NCBI RefSeq assembly: GCF_003992005.1
Contig: NZ_RQVL01000001.1
Coordinates: 62,001 to 126,000 of the forward strand
DNA from: Veillonella sp. VA139
Lineage (GTDB): Bacteria; Bacillota; Negativicutes; Veillonellales; Veillonellaceae
Direction of reading: 5' to 3'
Length of the DNA: 64,000 nt
Within the stretch, counting starts at the first letter, position 1. Every line of letters starts with the position of its first letter. The notes beneath the pieces are model-generated. The model had not been told where the DNA came from. It did no database searches and saw only the letters and a list, made by a program, of their open reading frames with translations. Positions 1-8,288 of this stretch are shown in pieces. The position numbers were made by a program, and so were the translations under genes.

Positions 1-1094
1 CCCTCAGGCATTAGTTCTTTCCATTGTTTATAAATCTGTTTTGCCAATTTCGCAATATATAAGGAATGATCCACATCGTGAGGTGTGAAAGAACGCAGCA
101 CATTCAAAGTAGAGTGGGTCACAATATCATCTACAATGCCATTTTTTTGAAGACATGGTAGCCCATACTTCTCTGCTGAATAGTTGGCTCCATAATACTG
201 AAAGAATAGCCCTTCCCGCAAGCCACAACCGCTGACAATCATAGACGATGCCCTTGTATACTCCATCAATTCTATAATAATGGCCATACCTGCTACGATG
301 ATATCAGCCCGTTCTGCAGATAACCCAGAAATCTTTTTCCGTTCCTCCCACGGTGTTTCTTTCACCCGATGAAACAAAGCCTCCATACCCGCTTTTTTTA
401 CCTTGTAATTGTGCAATTTAGGGATGGGATAATTTTTCTCCCGTTGGTCCATTTTGGCAATATTTCGGGCTGTCCCTCCAATTCCAATAAGAGGTAATTT
501 GGCATGTTTCAACCAACTTTCACGATGCAATACCTCTTGGATATAACGCACCATAGCTTCGTATTCGGCACTTGTAAACTCATGACCCGATTTAAATTGT
601 CCTGTCATCACAAGAGCCCCCATAGGAAGGCTAACAGATTTTTTTAATTGTCGATTTTCAATTAAGCTAATTTCTATACTAGCTCCACCAAGGTCAAACA
701 CAATAAAATCATCTAATCCTATGGTATTGACAACACCTAAAAATCCTAAGTATGCCTCTTCCTCTCCACTAATGGCACGCAAGGGAATCCCCGTCTCCGC
801 ATATACACGACGAATAAAGCTATTACCATTGGTAGCCAATCGCACAGCCGCTGTCGCAATACCTTGAATCTCTGTAACTCCCATAGCCTTTGCCATATGC
901 GACAAGGCTTTCAAAGTTTTAATAGCCCGTTCCATGGCAGGTTTTGTCAACATTTGATGGGTCCACATGCCCTCACTGAGGCGAATGGATTCCTTCTGTT
1001 GATATACTAAACGATAACTGCCCGATTCTGTAATTTCTGAAATAACAAACCGTACTGAGTTTGATCCTAAATCTATTAATGCTACTCGTTTCAT
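1..1094 (-). CDS. ppx: Ppx/GppA-family phosphatase with HD domain (3' end cut off)
   Basis: Exopolyphosphatase / guanosine pentaphosphate phosphatase family: it removes phosphate from polyphosphate chains or pppGpp in the cytoplasm. The start ATG at 1094 follows AGGAGA. The first phosphate-binding loop (DLGSNSVRF, residues 8-16) and the second (DLGGASIEIS, near residue 165) are both present, which marks the ASKHA-type fold. At the window edge the protein enters PHDVDHSLYIAKLA, the beginning of a C-terminal HD domain, so it belongs to the long (about 500 residue) Ppx-HD form. About 364 codons are visible and the 3' end lies outside the window. It follows tatD after 69 bp that hold a hairpin. 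Family is certain; whether the substrate is polyphosphate or pppGpp cannot be told from sequence. Confidence 0.9.
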   Translation of the reverse strand, partial: MKRVALIDLGSNSVRFVISEITESGSYRLVYQQKESIRLSEGMWTHQMLTKPAMERAIKTLKALSHMAKAMGVTEIQGIATAAVRLATNGNSFIRRVYAETGIPLRAISGEEEAYLGFLGVVNTIGLDDFIVFDLGGASIEISLIENRQLKKSVSLPMGALVMTGQFKSGHEFTSAEYEAMVRYIQEVLHRESWLKHAKLPLIGIGGTARNIAKMDQREKNYPIPKLHNYKVKKAGMEALFHRVKETPWEERKKISGLSAERADIIVAGMAIIIELMEYTRASSMIVSGCGLREGLFFQYYGANYSAEKYGLPCLQKNGIVDDIVTHSTLNVLRSFTPHDVDHSLYIAKLAKQIYKQWKELMPE

Positions 1095-1111
1095 AGGTCT
1101 CCTATGTACAC

Positions 1112-1154
1112 AGAAAGACACTTTCCGTATATGCTACTGTGAAAGTGCCTTTCT
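1112..1154 (-). terminator. Hairpin between tatD and ppx, weak terminator or attenuator
   Basis: Arms 1112-1125 and 1141-1154 pair over 14 positions with one mismatch around a 15-nt loop. On the minus strand no clear T run follows, so it is better read as a partial terminator or an mRNA-processing hairpin than as a full stop. Confidence 0.45.
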
Positions 1155-1163
1155 CATTCTATA

Positions 1164-1931
1164 TTACTCAATACCAAAACAACGCTTGCCATTCTCTAAG
1201 GCAATAGCAGCTAGTTCTTCTACATCCATACCACGCAATTGAGCAATTTCTTGAGCCACAAATTGTGTTTTAGATGGATCATTGCGACGACCTCTAAATG
1301 GAGGCGGTGTCAAATAAGGGGAATCTGTTTCAATGAGCAAACGATCCAACGGAATATGTTTCGCTACCTCTTTTAGATTCGTAGATTTTGGAAATACTAC
1401 CGGTCCAGCAAAGGAGATGTAATATCCCATTTTTATAAATTCTTTTGCCATCTCCAAGCTCGTGGAGAAACAATGGAAGACCCCATAATTGCCTTTTCCA
1501 TGTTCTACCAACATATCTCGAATGGCACCGTGCGCATCACGATCGTGGATAATAATCGGTAAATCCACTTCTCTTGCGATGGCTAATTGACGTTTAAAAG
1601 ATTCCGCCTGTACATCTCGATCGGAAAAATCATAGTAATAATCTAAACCGATTTCACCAATGGCTTTTACCTTTGGATGAGATGCCATTTGCTTGAACCA
1701 TTCATAGTCTTCTTCGGTAGCATCTTTAGATTCATGTGGATGCACGCCTACCGCTGCATAGACACGGTCATACTGTTCCGCCAAAGCAATGGCAGACTCT
1801 GCCGTTTTACGGTCTACTGCTGGACACATAATATACTCTACGCCTTGGTCAAAACAGTCTTGAATCATCTGTTCCCGATCATTATCAAATCGTTCATCAT
1901 TGATATGCGCATGTGTATCAAACAATCGCAT
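1164..1931 (-). CDS. tatD: TatD-family metal-dependent DNase
   Basis: TatD/YcfH hydrolase, a TIM-barrel metalloenzyme with 3'-5' exonuclease activity on DNA/RNA in studied members; it corresponds in position to B. subtilis yabD. Visible metal and active-site motifs in order: DTHAHIN (residues 5-11), the EIGLDYYY glutamate near residue 93, HDRDAHG near 128, HCFS near 152 and ETDSPYL near 202. Length 255 residues is normal. The start ATG (1929-1931) shares its last base with the metG stop and is preceded by GGTGAG, so translation is probably coupled. The specific substrate in this organism is unknown. Confidence 0.95.
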   Translation of the reverse strand: MRLFDTHAHINDERFDNDREQMIQDCFDQGVEYIMCPAVDRKTAESAIALAEQYDRVYAAVGVHPHESKDATEEDYEWFKQMASHPKVKAIGEIGLDYYYDFSDRDVQAESFKRQLAIAREVDLPIIIHDRDAHGAIRDMLVEHGKGNYGVFHCFSTSLEMAKEFIKMGYYISFAGPVVFPKSTNLKEVAKHIPLDRLLIETDSPYLTPPPFRGRRNDPSKTQFVAQEIAQLRGMDVEELAAIALENGKRCFGIE

Positions 1932-3880
1932 TATCTCACCACGCTTCCCGGAGTTAAAGATTCAATATTTGTTACCTCTAATTGATCATCCTCATTAGAG
2001 GCTGATAAAATCATACCTTCTGACATATGACCCATAATTTTTTTAGGCGCTAAGTTTGCCAAATAAATTACTTTTTTACCAATTAAGTCTTCTGGTTTGT
2101 AAAATTGAGAGATACCACTGACTACGGTACGTGTTTCAATTCCTAAATCTAAGGTGAATAACAATAATTTTTTAGATTTTTTCACCGCTTCGCAAGTTAA
2201 CACTTTTGCTACCCGTAAATCTAATTTTGCAAAATCATCGTATTCAATGGCCTCTTTAATCGGTGGAATATTGCTAGTATCTACCGCTTCCTCAGTGGAT
2301 TCTTCTACAGTTTCTGGAGCCACTTCTACCATTTCAGGAATTTCAAAGCGTGGGTAGATTGGATCTCCTTTCACTACTTTTGTACCTGTTGGAAGTGCTC
2401 CAAATGTGCGCACATCATCTAGCATAGCTTGTGCAAATCCTTGTAAACCAAGTTGTTCCCAAATTTTAGGAGCTCCTGTTGGAATCACTGGATCCACTAA
2501 GACAGCGATGATACGCAAGGATTCTGCCAAATGATACATGACAGCTTCTAAGCGCTCTGCATCTCCTTCGTTAGCACCTTTTGCCAATACCCAAGGCATT
2601 GTTTCATCAATGTATTTATTCGTACGGCCAATAAACGCCCACACCGCTTTAAAGGCTTTGTTGTACTGCATATCTTCCATCAATTGTTCGTAGTCTTTTA
2701 CTGTTTGCTCAGCTAGAGCAATTAAATCCTTGTCAACATCTTCTGTTGGCGCATGTTTTGTGATGATACCACCATGATATTTTTCAATCATTGCTACGGT
2801 ACGATTCAACAAGTTACCTAGGTCATTGGATAAGTCTGCATTAATTTTTGTAATGAAATTAGGCAAGCTGAAATTACCATCATTGCCTAAATGTACTTCA
2901 TTCACCAAGAAATAGCGCAATGCATCAGAACCGTAAGTGTCAATCAATGGAATTGGGTCGATCACATTGCCCAAAGATTTACTCATTTTTGTACCATCGA
3001 CTACAAGCCAGCCGTGACCATATACTTTTTTCGACAATGGCAAGCCAAGGCTCATGAGCATAATAGGCCAAATGATGGTATGGAAACGCACAATTTCTTT
3101 ACCCACTAAATGCAAATCTGCAGGCCAGTACGTTTCAAATAAATCACTATTTTCATCCAATGGGTTTAAAGCAGAAATATAGTTAATCAACGCATCAAAC
3201 CATACATACATAACATGTTTTTCATCAAATGGCACTGGAATACCCCAGTTAAAGCTAGTACGAGATACTGCCAAATCTTCTAGGCCTTGTTTCACGAATT
3301 GAATCATCTCATTACGACGTGATTCTGGTTGAATAAAATCAGGATTTTCTTCAATAAATTTGAACCATTGGTCAGCGTATTTATTCATGCGGAAGAAATA
3401 ACTTTCTTCTTGTACCACTTCTAATGGACGACCGCAATCAGGACATGTTTTTTCTGGACCTAATTTAGATTCCGGCCAGAATGTTTCGCATGGTACGCAG
3501 TATAAACCTTCGTAGGAAGATTTGTAAATATCTCCATTGTCGAATGCTTTTTGAAATAAATGTTGGCAATATTTGATGTGTCTTTCATCGGTAGTTCTAA
3601 TGAAATCATCATGGGAGATGTTCAATTTTTCCCATAAATGTTTAAATCCGTCTACGATTTGTGTCGTATATTCTAACGGAGTAATCCCCATCGATTCTGC
3701 CATACGTTGGATTTTTTGTCCATGTTCATCAGAGCCTGTTAAGAATCGCACATCATAGCCAGCTCTGCGTTTAAAACGAGCGATTGTATCAGCAATGGAC
3801 GTACAGTATGTATGCCCAATATGTAATTTCGCACTTGGATAATAAATTGGTGTCGTAATATAATACGGTTTCTTAGTCAT
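1931..3880 (-). CDS. metG: Methionyl-tRNA synthetase
   Basis: Class I aminoacyl-tRNA synthetase that charges tRNA-Met, including the initiator. The HIGH signature is at residues 20-23 and KMSKS near residue 300. A zinc knuckle with two CxxC pairs (CVPC and CPDC, residues about 126-146) is present. A C-terminal EMAP/Trbp111-type tRNA-binding domain (LDLRVAKVL onward, last 100 residues) makes it the dimeric form. I chose ATG at 3880 (649 residues) because AAGGAGAG lies just upstream; the frame stays open 24 codons further but without a ribosome site. The start overlaps the rsmI stop by 8 bp. No T-box leader is seen. Confidence 0.97.
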   Translation of the reverse strand: MTKKPYYITTPIYYPSAKLHIGHTYCTSIADTIARFKRRAGYDVRFLTGSDEHGQKIQRMAESMGITPLEYTTQIVDGFKHLWEKLNISHDDFIRTTDERHIKYCQHLFQKAFDNGDIYKSSYEGLYCVPCETFWPESKLGPEKTCPDCGRPLEVVQEESYFFRMNKYADQWFKFIEENPDFIQPESRRNEMIQFVKQGLEDLAVSRTSFNWGIPVPFDEKHVMYVWFDALINYISALNPLDENSDLFETYWPADLHLVGKEIVRFHTIIWPIMLMSLGLPLSKKVYGHGWLVVDGTKMSKSLGNVIDPIPLIDTYGSDALRYFLVNEVHLGNDGNFSLPNFITKINADLSNDLGNLLNRTVAMIEKYHGGIITKHAPTEDVDKDLIALAEQTVKDYEQLMEDMQYNKAFKAVWAFIGRTNKYIDETMPWVLAKGANEGDAERLEAVMYHLAESLRIIAVLVDPVIPTGAPKIWEQLGLQGFAQAMLDDVRTFGALPTGTKVVKGDPIYPRFEIPEMVEVAPETVEESTEEAVDTSNIPPIKEAIEYDDFAKLDLRVAKVLTCEAVKKSKKLLLFTLDLGIETRTVVSGISQFYKPEDLIGKKVIYLANLAPKKIMGHMSEGMILSASNEDDQLEVTNIESLTPGSVVR

Positions 3881-4739
3881 CTGTTCTCTCCTTACTATAC
3901 CATTCAATTTCATTATATACATCGCGCCGTGAAAGGCCACGTTCTTTTGCAATTTGACGAGCGGCCTCTTTTTTTGGCACCCCTTCTTCGATTAAGGCTA
4001 AGGCTGCTTCTAGTGTTGAAAGCAGTACTTCCTCCACCTTCGTTTCATCTGCCACAGTCTCCTTGCCACCCACCAAGAGGACAAATTCCCCTTTTTCTAC
4101 GATTTGACTGAAATCATTTCGTAACTCTAGCAAGGTGGTTCGTGTGAAAGTCTCAAACTTTTTCGTCAGTTCACGACCTACTGTAATAGGACGATTCCCC
4201 AGCCCTTCATACAAGCTTTGGATAGTCTCTTCTATACGATGAGGTGCTTCATAGAAAATAAGAGTTCCTTCATAGGTAGCAATCCGTGATAACACCTCTT
4301 TTACATTCTGCTTTCGTTTCGGCAGAAAACCTATGAAGTGAAATTCCTTAGTGTTTTGACCCGATGCGATAAGCGCCGTTAAGCCTGCGTTCGCACCTGG
4401 TAAAGGAACAATCTGTATACCCGCATCGACGGCTTCTTTCACCAAATCTTCACCGGGATCAGAAATAGCAGGCATTCCCGCATCACTGACTAAACCGATG
4501 GATTGACCATCCAATAAACGCTGGATGAGGTCAGCCCCCTTCTCCGCTTTATTGTGTTCATGATAGGAAATCATAGGCTTCGCAATATTAAAATGTTGTA
4601 ATAATACCCCTGTATGACGCGTATCTTCCGCTGCCACCACATCCACCTCTTGCAATGTGCGCACAGCGCGATAGGTCATATCCTCTAAGTTCCCAATAGG
4701 TGTGGGAATTAAAAATAATGTCCCTGTATGACTACTCAT
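3873..4739 (-). CDS. rsmI: 16S rRNA (cytidine-1402 2'-O)-methyltransferase
   Basis: SAM-dependent tetrapyrrole-methylase-fold enzyme that 2'-O-methylates C1402 of 16S rRNA in the decoding centre. Family motifs are present: PTPIGNLEDMT near the N-terminus, AEDTRHT, SDAGMPAISDPG and PLPGANAG. The start at 4739 (288 residues) gives the expected N-terminus; an in-frame ATG 11 codons earlier would add an unrelated tail inside the upstream gene. It overlaps trmN6 by 8 bp and metG by 8 bp, so the three are probably co-translated. Position matches B. subtilis yabC/rsmI. Confidence 0.96.
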   Translation of the reverse strand: MSSHTGTLFLIPTPIGNLEDMTYRAVRTLQEVDVVAAEDTRHTGVLLQHFNIAKPMISYHEHNKAEKGADLIQRLLDGQSIGLVSDAGMPAISDPGEDLVKEAVDAGIQIVPLPGANAGLTALIASGQNTKEFHFIGFLPKRKQNVKEVLSRIATYEGTLIFYEAPHRIEETIQSLYEGLGNRPITVGRELTKKFETFTRTTLLELRNDFSQIVEKGEFVLLVGGKETVADETKVEEVLLSTLEAALALIEEGVPKKEAARQIAKERGLSRRDVYNEIEWYSKERTDD

Positions 4740-5451
4740 AATATGCTTGTACCTCATCTGAATAGGAACCATCTACTTCGTAAATATATAAAGGTGGTTC
4801 CACCATCATGCCTAGTTTTCCACCATATTTTAATTCTAGTAAGACCAATTTGCTCACTTTATCTTGATTACCATGAATAAAGCGCATTCGTTTTACCCTA
4901 AATTGAGTCTGTTCTATGGCACTCAGTAAGGATTCTAACCGTGGGGTTGTATAAATCATCCACAGTGTACCGCCAAATTTTAAATATCGTTGGGCTTGTA
5001 CCAATCTATCTTTCATAGAATATTGTTGTTCATGTAAGGCTAATGCTACATTTTCTACCGTTGAAAGTAAGCCACTATTGGTTTCAAAATAAGGTGGATT
5101 CATGTAGATACCATCAAACTGACCATAATACAGTTTGCCAGCATCGGTCATGTAATCTAACTCCACCATGGATACTGCCTCAGCAATACCATTATGAAGA
5201 ACGCTTCTCTGCGCTAGTTCGATGACACGTGGATTGCAGTCTACCCCTACTACATGATGGGCTCCACGATGGTATAGCACATGGGGAATCACGCCTGTGC
5301 CTGTACCTAATTCTAAATAGTGCTTATTGGATTTTGCCTCACCAAAATGAGCGAGTAAAATAGCATCAATGGAAAACTTAAACTCTTTTTCATCTTGAAA
5401 GAGCTGAAAGCCACTGAGTAACAAGTCCGTTGTAGTGATATTATTCTTCAT
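4732..5451 (-). CDS. trmN6: tRNA1(Val) (adenine-37 N6)-methyltransferase-like protein
   Basis: Rossmann-fold SAM methyltransferase of the YfiC/YabB group, expected to modify A37 of tRNA1-Val. The SAM-binding loop LELGTGTGVIPHVL is near residue 46 and the adenine-methylating NPPY motif (MNPPYF) near residue 118. The upstream start overlaps the ricT stop by 11 bp and has no strong ribosome site of its own, which suggests coupling. Length 239 residues is typical. The exact tRNA target is family inference. Confidence 0.9.
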   Translation of the reverse strand: MKNNITTTDLLLSGFQLFQDEKEFKFSIDAILLAHFGEAKSNKHYLELGTGTGVIPHVLYHRGAHHVVGVDCNPRVIELAQRSVLHNGIAEAVSMVELDYMTDAGKLYYGQFDGIYMNPPYFETNSGLLSTVENVALALHEQQYSMKDRLVQAQRYLKFGGTLWMIYTTPRLESLLSAIEQTQFRVKRMRFIHGNQDKVSKLVLLELKYGGKLGMMVEPPLYIYEVDGSYSDEVQAYYE

Positions 5452-6286
5452 CAGGTAATGCCACTTCCGACCAATGTAAGTCGATTGTACGACCTGCCTC
5501 CAATTGGACTTTCACCGTCTTTTTCATGTTATTGATTTTTAAGACTTTACCTAAACCTTCGTCGGTTACTACTTCTTTACCAATTCCTGGTGGTTCTACT
5601 GCAACAGGCGCTTGTTTTGCTTTTTGTGAATACAAGTCTCCCCCTTTTAGGTAGGAGTCATTTTCATAATTCAAACAACACATCAAGCGACCACAAATGC
5701 CAGAAATTTTCGTAGGATTTAAGCTCAAATTTTGATCTTTCGCCATACGAATCGATACAGATGCAAAATCACCTAAAAAGGTAGCGCAACATAATGGACG
5801 TCCACAAGCGCCAATTCCATTTAATATTTTTGCTTCATCACGGACCCCTACTTGTCGCAATTCAATGCGCGTACGGAATACATTGGCCAAATCTTTTACG
5901 AGCTCACGGAAGTCAATTCGACCTTCTGCAGTAAAGAAAAAGACAATTTTATTCATATCAAATGTGTATTCCACATTGATTAATTTCATTGGTAACCCAC
6001 GATAAGCGATTTTTTCTAAACCAATTTCAAAAGCTTTTTCTTCTCGCTCTCTATTTTTTTCTACTTGTTTCAGATCTTTTGCCGTTGCTTTACGCGTCAC
6101 TTCTTTCAGCGGTTGCACCACGCTATCTTTCGATACTTTCCGTGGTCCAATTACGACTTCCCCATATTCCAAACCACGAGAGGTTTCTACTATGACACCA
6201 TCTCCCGTCGTAAGGGTTACAAACCCTGGGCCAAAGTAGTAGATTTTGCCAGCTTTTTTAAAGCGTACTCCTACTATAGTAACCAC
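5441..6286 (-). CDS. ricT: PSP1-domain protein RicT (YaaT)
   Basis: In B. subtilis RicT works with RicA and RicF as an iron-sulfur complex that steers RNase Y and affects sporulation, competence and biofilm. The PSP1 C-terminal domain is recognisable, with the paired cysteine motifs CGRPLCC (near residue 161) and CGRLMCC (near residue 198) that hold the clusters. The start is GTG at 6286 after AAGGAGG; it overlaps the holB stop (TAGTG). RicA and RicF homologues are not in the window. The role in a non-model Negativicute is inferred. Confidence 0.93.
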   Translation of the reverse strand: MVTIVGVRFKKAGKIYYFGPGFVTLTTGDGVIVETSRGLEYGEVVIGPRKVSKDSVVQPLKEVTRKATAKDLKQVEKNREREEKAFEIGLEKIAYRGLPMKLINVEYTFDMNKIVFFFTAEGRIDFRELVKDLANVFRTRIELRQVGVRDEAKILNGIGACGRPLCCATFLGDFASVSIRMAKDQNLSLNPTKISGICGRLMCCLNYENDSYLKGGDLYSQKAKQAPVAVEPPGIGKEVVTDEGLGKVLKINNMKKTVKVQLEAGRTIDLHWSEVALPDEE

Positions 6287-7329
6287 TATATATCCTCCTT
6301 CACAGCCTCACGTAAGGCTAATATAACTCCATCTATAACAAGGCCTAAGCGCACATTAAGGCGCAGTGCCTGTTCTGCTTCTAATGTAATGGGCACAATT
6401 CGTTGCAAAGATTTTGATGACCATCGTAGTAAAATCATTTGCATGCGGAATCGATACTCACTTAGTATCATCTTTTCACTCTCTGTACCATATCGCAAGG
6501 CTAGCATATCTCTTGCTAACACACGTAACCAGCTCAATATATCGAGTACCACGTCTTTTGAAAGCCCCTCAAAGGATAAAGCTAAGGTAGTAAAGAAATG
6601 ACTTCTTTCTACTACGCATTCTAGTACTTCCATAGCCTTTTCTAAACTTTCAATACCACCAGCCTGCGCCCACTGACGAGCTAATGTTGGATTTCCACGG
6701 GCACTTCGCACAGCACGTCGAACATCTCCTGTATACCCCTCTTTAGTTAGGGCTTGCACCAATTCCTCTTCTGGCACTGGTTGCATACCAATAAGCATAC
6801 ATCGTGACACGATGGTGGGTAGTACATTGTCGATATTGGTAGTGACAATGATAAAATACATATTTCGTGGTGGTTCTTCAATCGTTTTTAGCATCGCATT
6901 CGCTAAGACAGTATTGGCTGTCTGAAAGCCTTCTACGATAACCACCCTCGGTGTATCACTAGATACATTGATATACTTTTCTAATAAGGTATACCATTGT
7001 TCCACGCTGAGCTGTGTTTTCATAGGGCGAATCCAAAAGGCTTGACCTTGATCAATATAGATTGGCAATCCTTTATCTTTGACTGCACTCTCACTTTCAC
7101 CAGACTCAATGCGTTGTTGCTCTATAGTGGATAAAAAAGTTCGTCCTTCATCAGGAGAAAAAATCTGACGTCCCACTAATAGGGACCCAATGGCGATGGC
7201 CATGGATGTCGACTCTAAACCTGTTTCTCCGTAGAGCAGTAAGCTATGGGGCAAAGCAGAATCTCGGATTAATGTAGTAATTTGTTCTTTCACTTGGTGT
7301 TGACCAAGTACAGTTTCAAAAAAAGACAT
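6286..7329 (-). CDS. holB: DNA polymerase III delta' subunit
   Basis: Clamp-loader subunit that, with tau/gamma and delta, loads the sliding clamp. The N-terminal AAA-like fold has a degenerate P-loop (GETGLEST, no lysine), as expected of a delta' subunit that does not hydrolyse ATP. The sensor-like TIEEPP and SRC (residues about 152-176) are present. The start ATG follows AAAGGAGG. It heads the holB-ricT-trmN6-rsmI-metG-tatD group, with an extended -10 promoter about 33 bp upstream. Length 347 residues is normal. Confidence 0.93.
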   Translation of the reverse strand: MSFFETVLGQHQVKEQITTLIRDSALPHSLLLYGETGLESTSMAIAIGSLLVGRQIFSPDEGRTFLSTIEQQRIESGESESAVKDKGLPIYIDQGQAFWIRPMKTQLSVEQWYTLLEKYINVSSDTPRVVIVEGFQTANTVLANAMLKTIEEPPRNMYFIIVTTNIDNVLPTIVSRCMLIGMQPVPEEELVQALTKEGYTGDVRRAVRSARGNPTLARQWAQAGGIESLEKAMEVLECVVERSHFFTTLALSFEGLSKDVVLDILSWLRVLARDMLALRYGTESEKMILSEYRFRMQMILLRWSSKSLQRIVPITLEAEQALRLNVRLGLVIDGVILALREAVKEDI

Positions 7330-7361
7330 ACACCCTCCTTTACCTCATAAGACTACCCTTT

Positions 7362-7370
7362 ATTATAGCA
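7362..7370 (-). promoter_or_regulatory. Extended -10 promoter for the holB operon
   Basis: On the minus strand TGCTATAAT sits 33 bp before the holB start. This is an exact extended -10 (TGnTATAAT); no good -35 is seen at 17 bp. Confidence 0.6.
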
Positions 7371-7400
7371 TGTTATGGCAATAAATACACGAATAAAAGA

Positions 7401-7451
7401 AGAAACACCTCATGGTTTCAGCAAAATATTTGCACTCCATGTGGTGTTTCT
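7401..7451 (-). terminator. Terminator after tmk
   Basis: Arms 7401-7415 and 7437-7451 pair over 15 positions with one mismatch. On the minus strand the stem is followed by TCTTTTATTC. It would end the decarboxylase-tmk transcript before the holB promoter. Confidence 0.75.
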
Positions 7452-7546
7452 ATTATATCTTTTTTGAACGTGTATCGTACCATAACAGACTATCCATGAT
7501 ACTATTCACCTAGTGAATAGGTACGACACATTTTATTAGCTAGAGT

Positions 7547-8227
7547 CTAGCCTTTACATATATATTGTTTTGCAATACCATACACTTCCTCATGAATGTC
7601 ATCAATAGTGCGTAACTGATTGCTTTCATTCTCGCAGTGCACACGGTGCCAATCGTAGGTATTCACTAACATATCATAGGCATCATGAACCGCCGTCAAG
7701 TGAGAGGCATCCTTTTCATGTATATCCCCCGTATTGCCTCCTGTTTTACCTGTCCGTTCTGCTAACAGGGATTTTGACAAGGACAAAGGCATATCCAATA
7801 AGATGACTGCATCCGGTCTTGGCAAGCCATATAAATCGTATTCTAATTGATCCAGCCATTGTAAAAAGGTGTTTCGTTCTTTTTTATCAGTGTACTTTAT
7901 CATTTGATGCACCATATTCGATGTCGTATACCGATCAGCAATGATAATGCCACCTTCTTCGTAAAAGCGTTGCCAATCTTGGCGATAGGACGCAAATCGG
8001 TCTATCGCATAGAGGGTGCTAGCCACATAGGCATTCACGGAGTTCGCCTCTTTTCCAAAGTCTCCTCGCAAATACATTTTAATTGGTTCTGCTGCTGGAC
8101 TATCGTAATTAGGAAAACTAACAGACCGAACTGGATAACCTTCTGCTTGTAGTCGTTCCAATAATTTTGCCGTCTGCGTGGCCTTACCACTGCCGTCGCC
8201 ACCTTCAATAATAATTAATTGTCCCAT
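7547..8227 (-). CDS. tmk: Thymidylate kinase
   Basis: Phosphorylates dTMP to dTDP for DNA synthesis. The P-loop GGDGSGKAT (residues 9-17), the DRYTTSN motif near residue 95 and a lid segment around SLLAERTGKTGGN are visible. The residue after the P-loop lysine is Ala where most Tmk proteins have Ser or Thr, so it is a variant loop. The start ATG at 8227 follows AAGGAG; the frame is open eight codons further upstream. It lies 62 bp after the decarboxylase, as in B. subtilis yaaO-tmk. Confidence 0.9.
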   Translation of the reverse strand: MGQLIIIEGGDGSGKATQTAKLLERLQAEGYPVRSVSFPNYDSPAAEPIKMYLRGDFGKEANSVNAYVASTLYAIDRFASYRQDWQRFYEEGGIIIADRYTTSNMVHQMIKYTDKKERNTFLQWLDQLEYDLYGLPRPDAVILLDMPLSLSKSLLAERTGKTGGNTGDIHEKDASHLTAVHDAYDMLVNTYDWHRVHCENESNQLRTIDDIHEEVYGIAKQYICKG

Positions 8228-8288
8228 ATGTATCTCCTTATGATATCGCAATTATTTTTTGTATACTCCATCAATCCACACCATGCCT

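Noticed and set aside
6065-6601. A 178-codon plus-strand frame opposite ricT and holB
   Set aside because: Both minus-strand genes are clear family members in a conserved order; the plus frame lacks a ribosome site and resembles no protein.
7240-7290. holB as a broken ATPase because its P-loop lacks lysine
   Set aside because: Delta' subunits do not hydrolyse ATP and often have degenerate loops.
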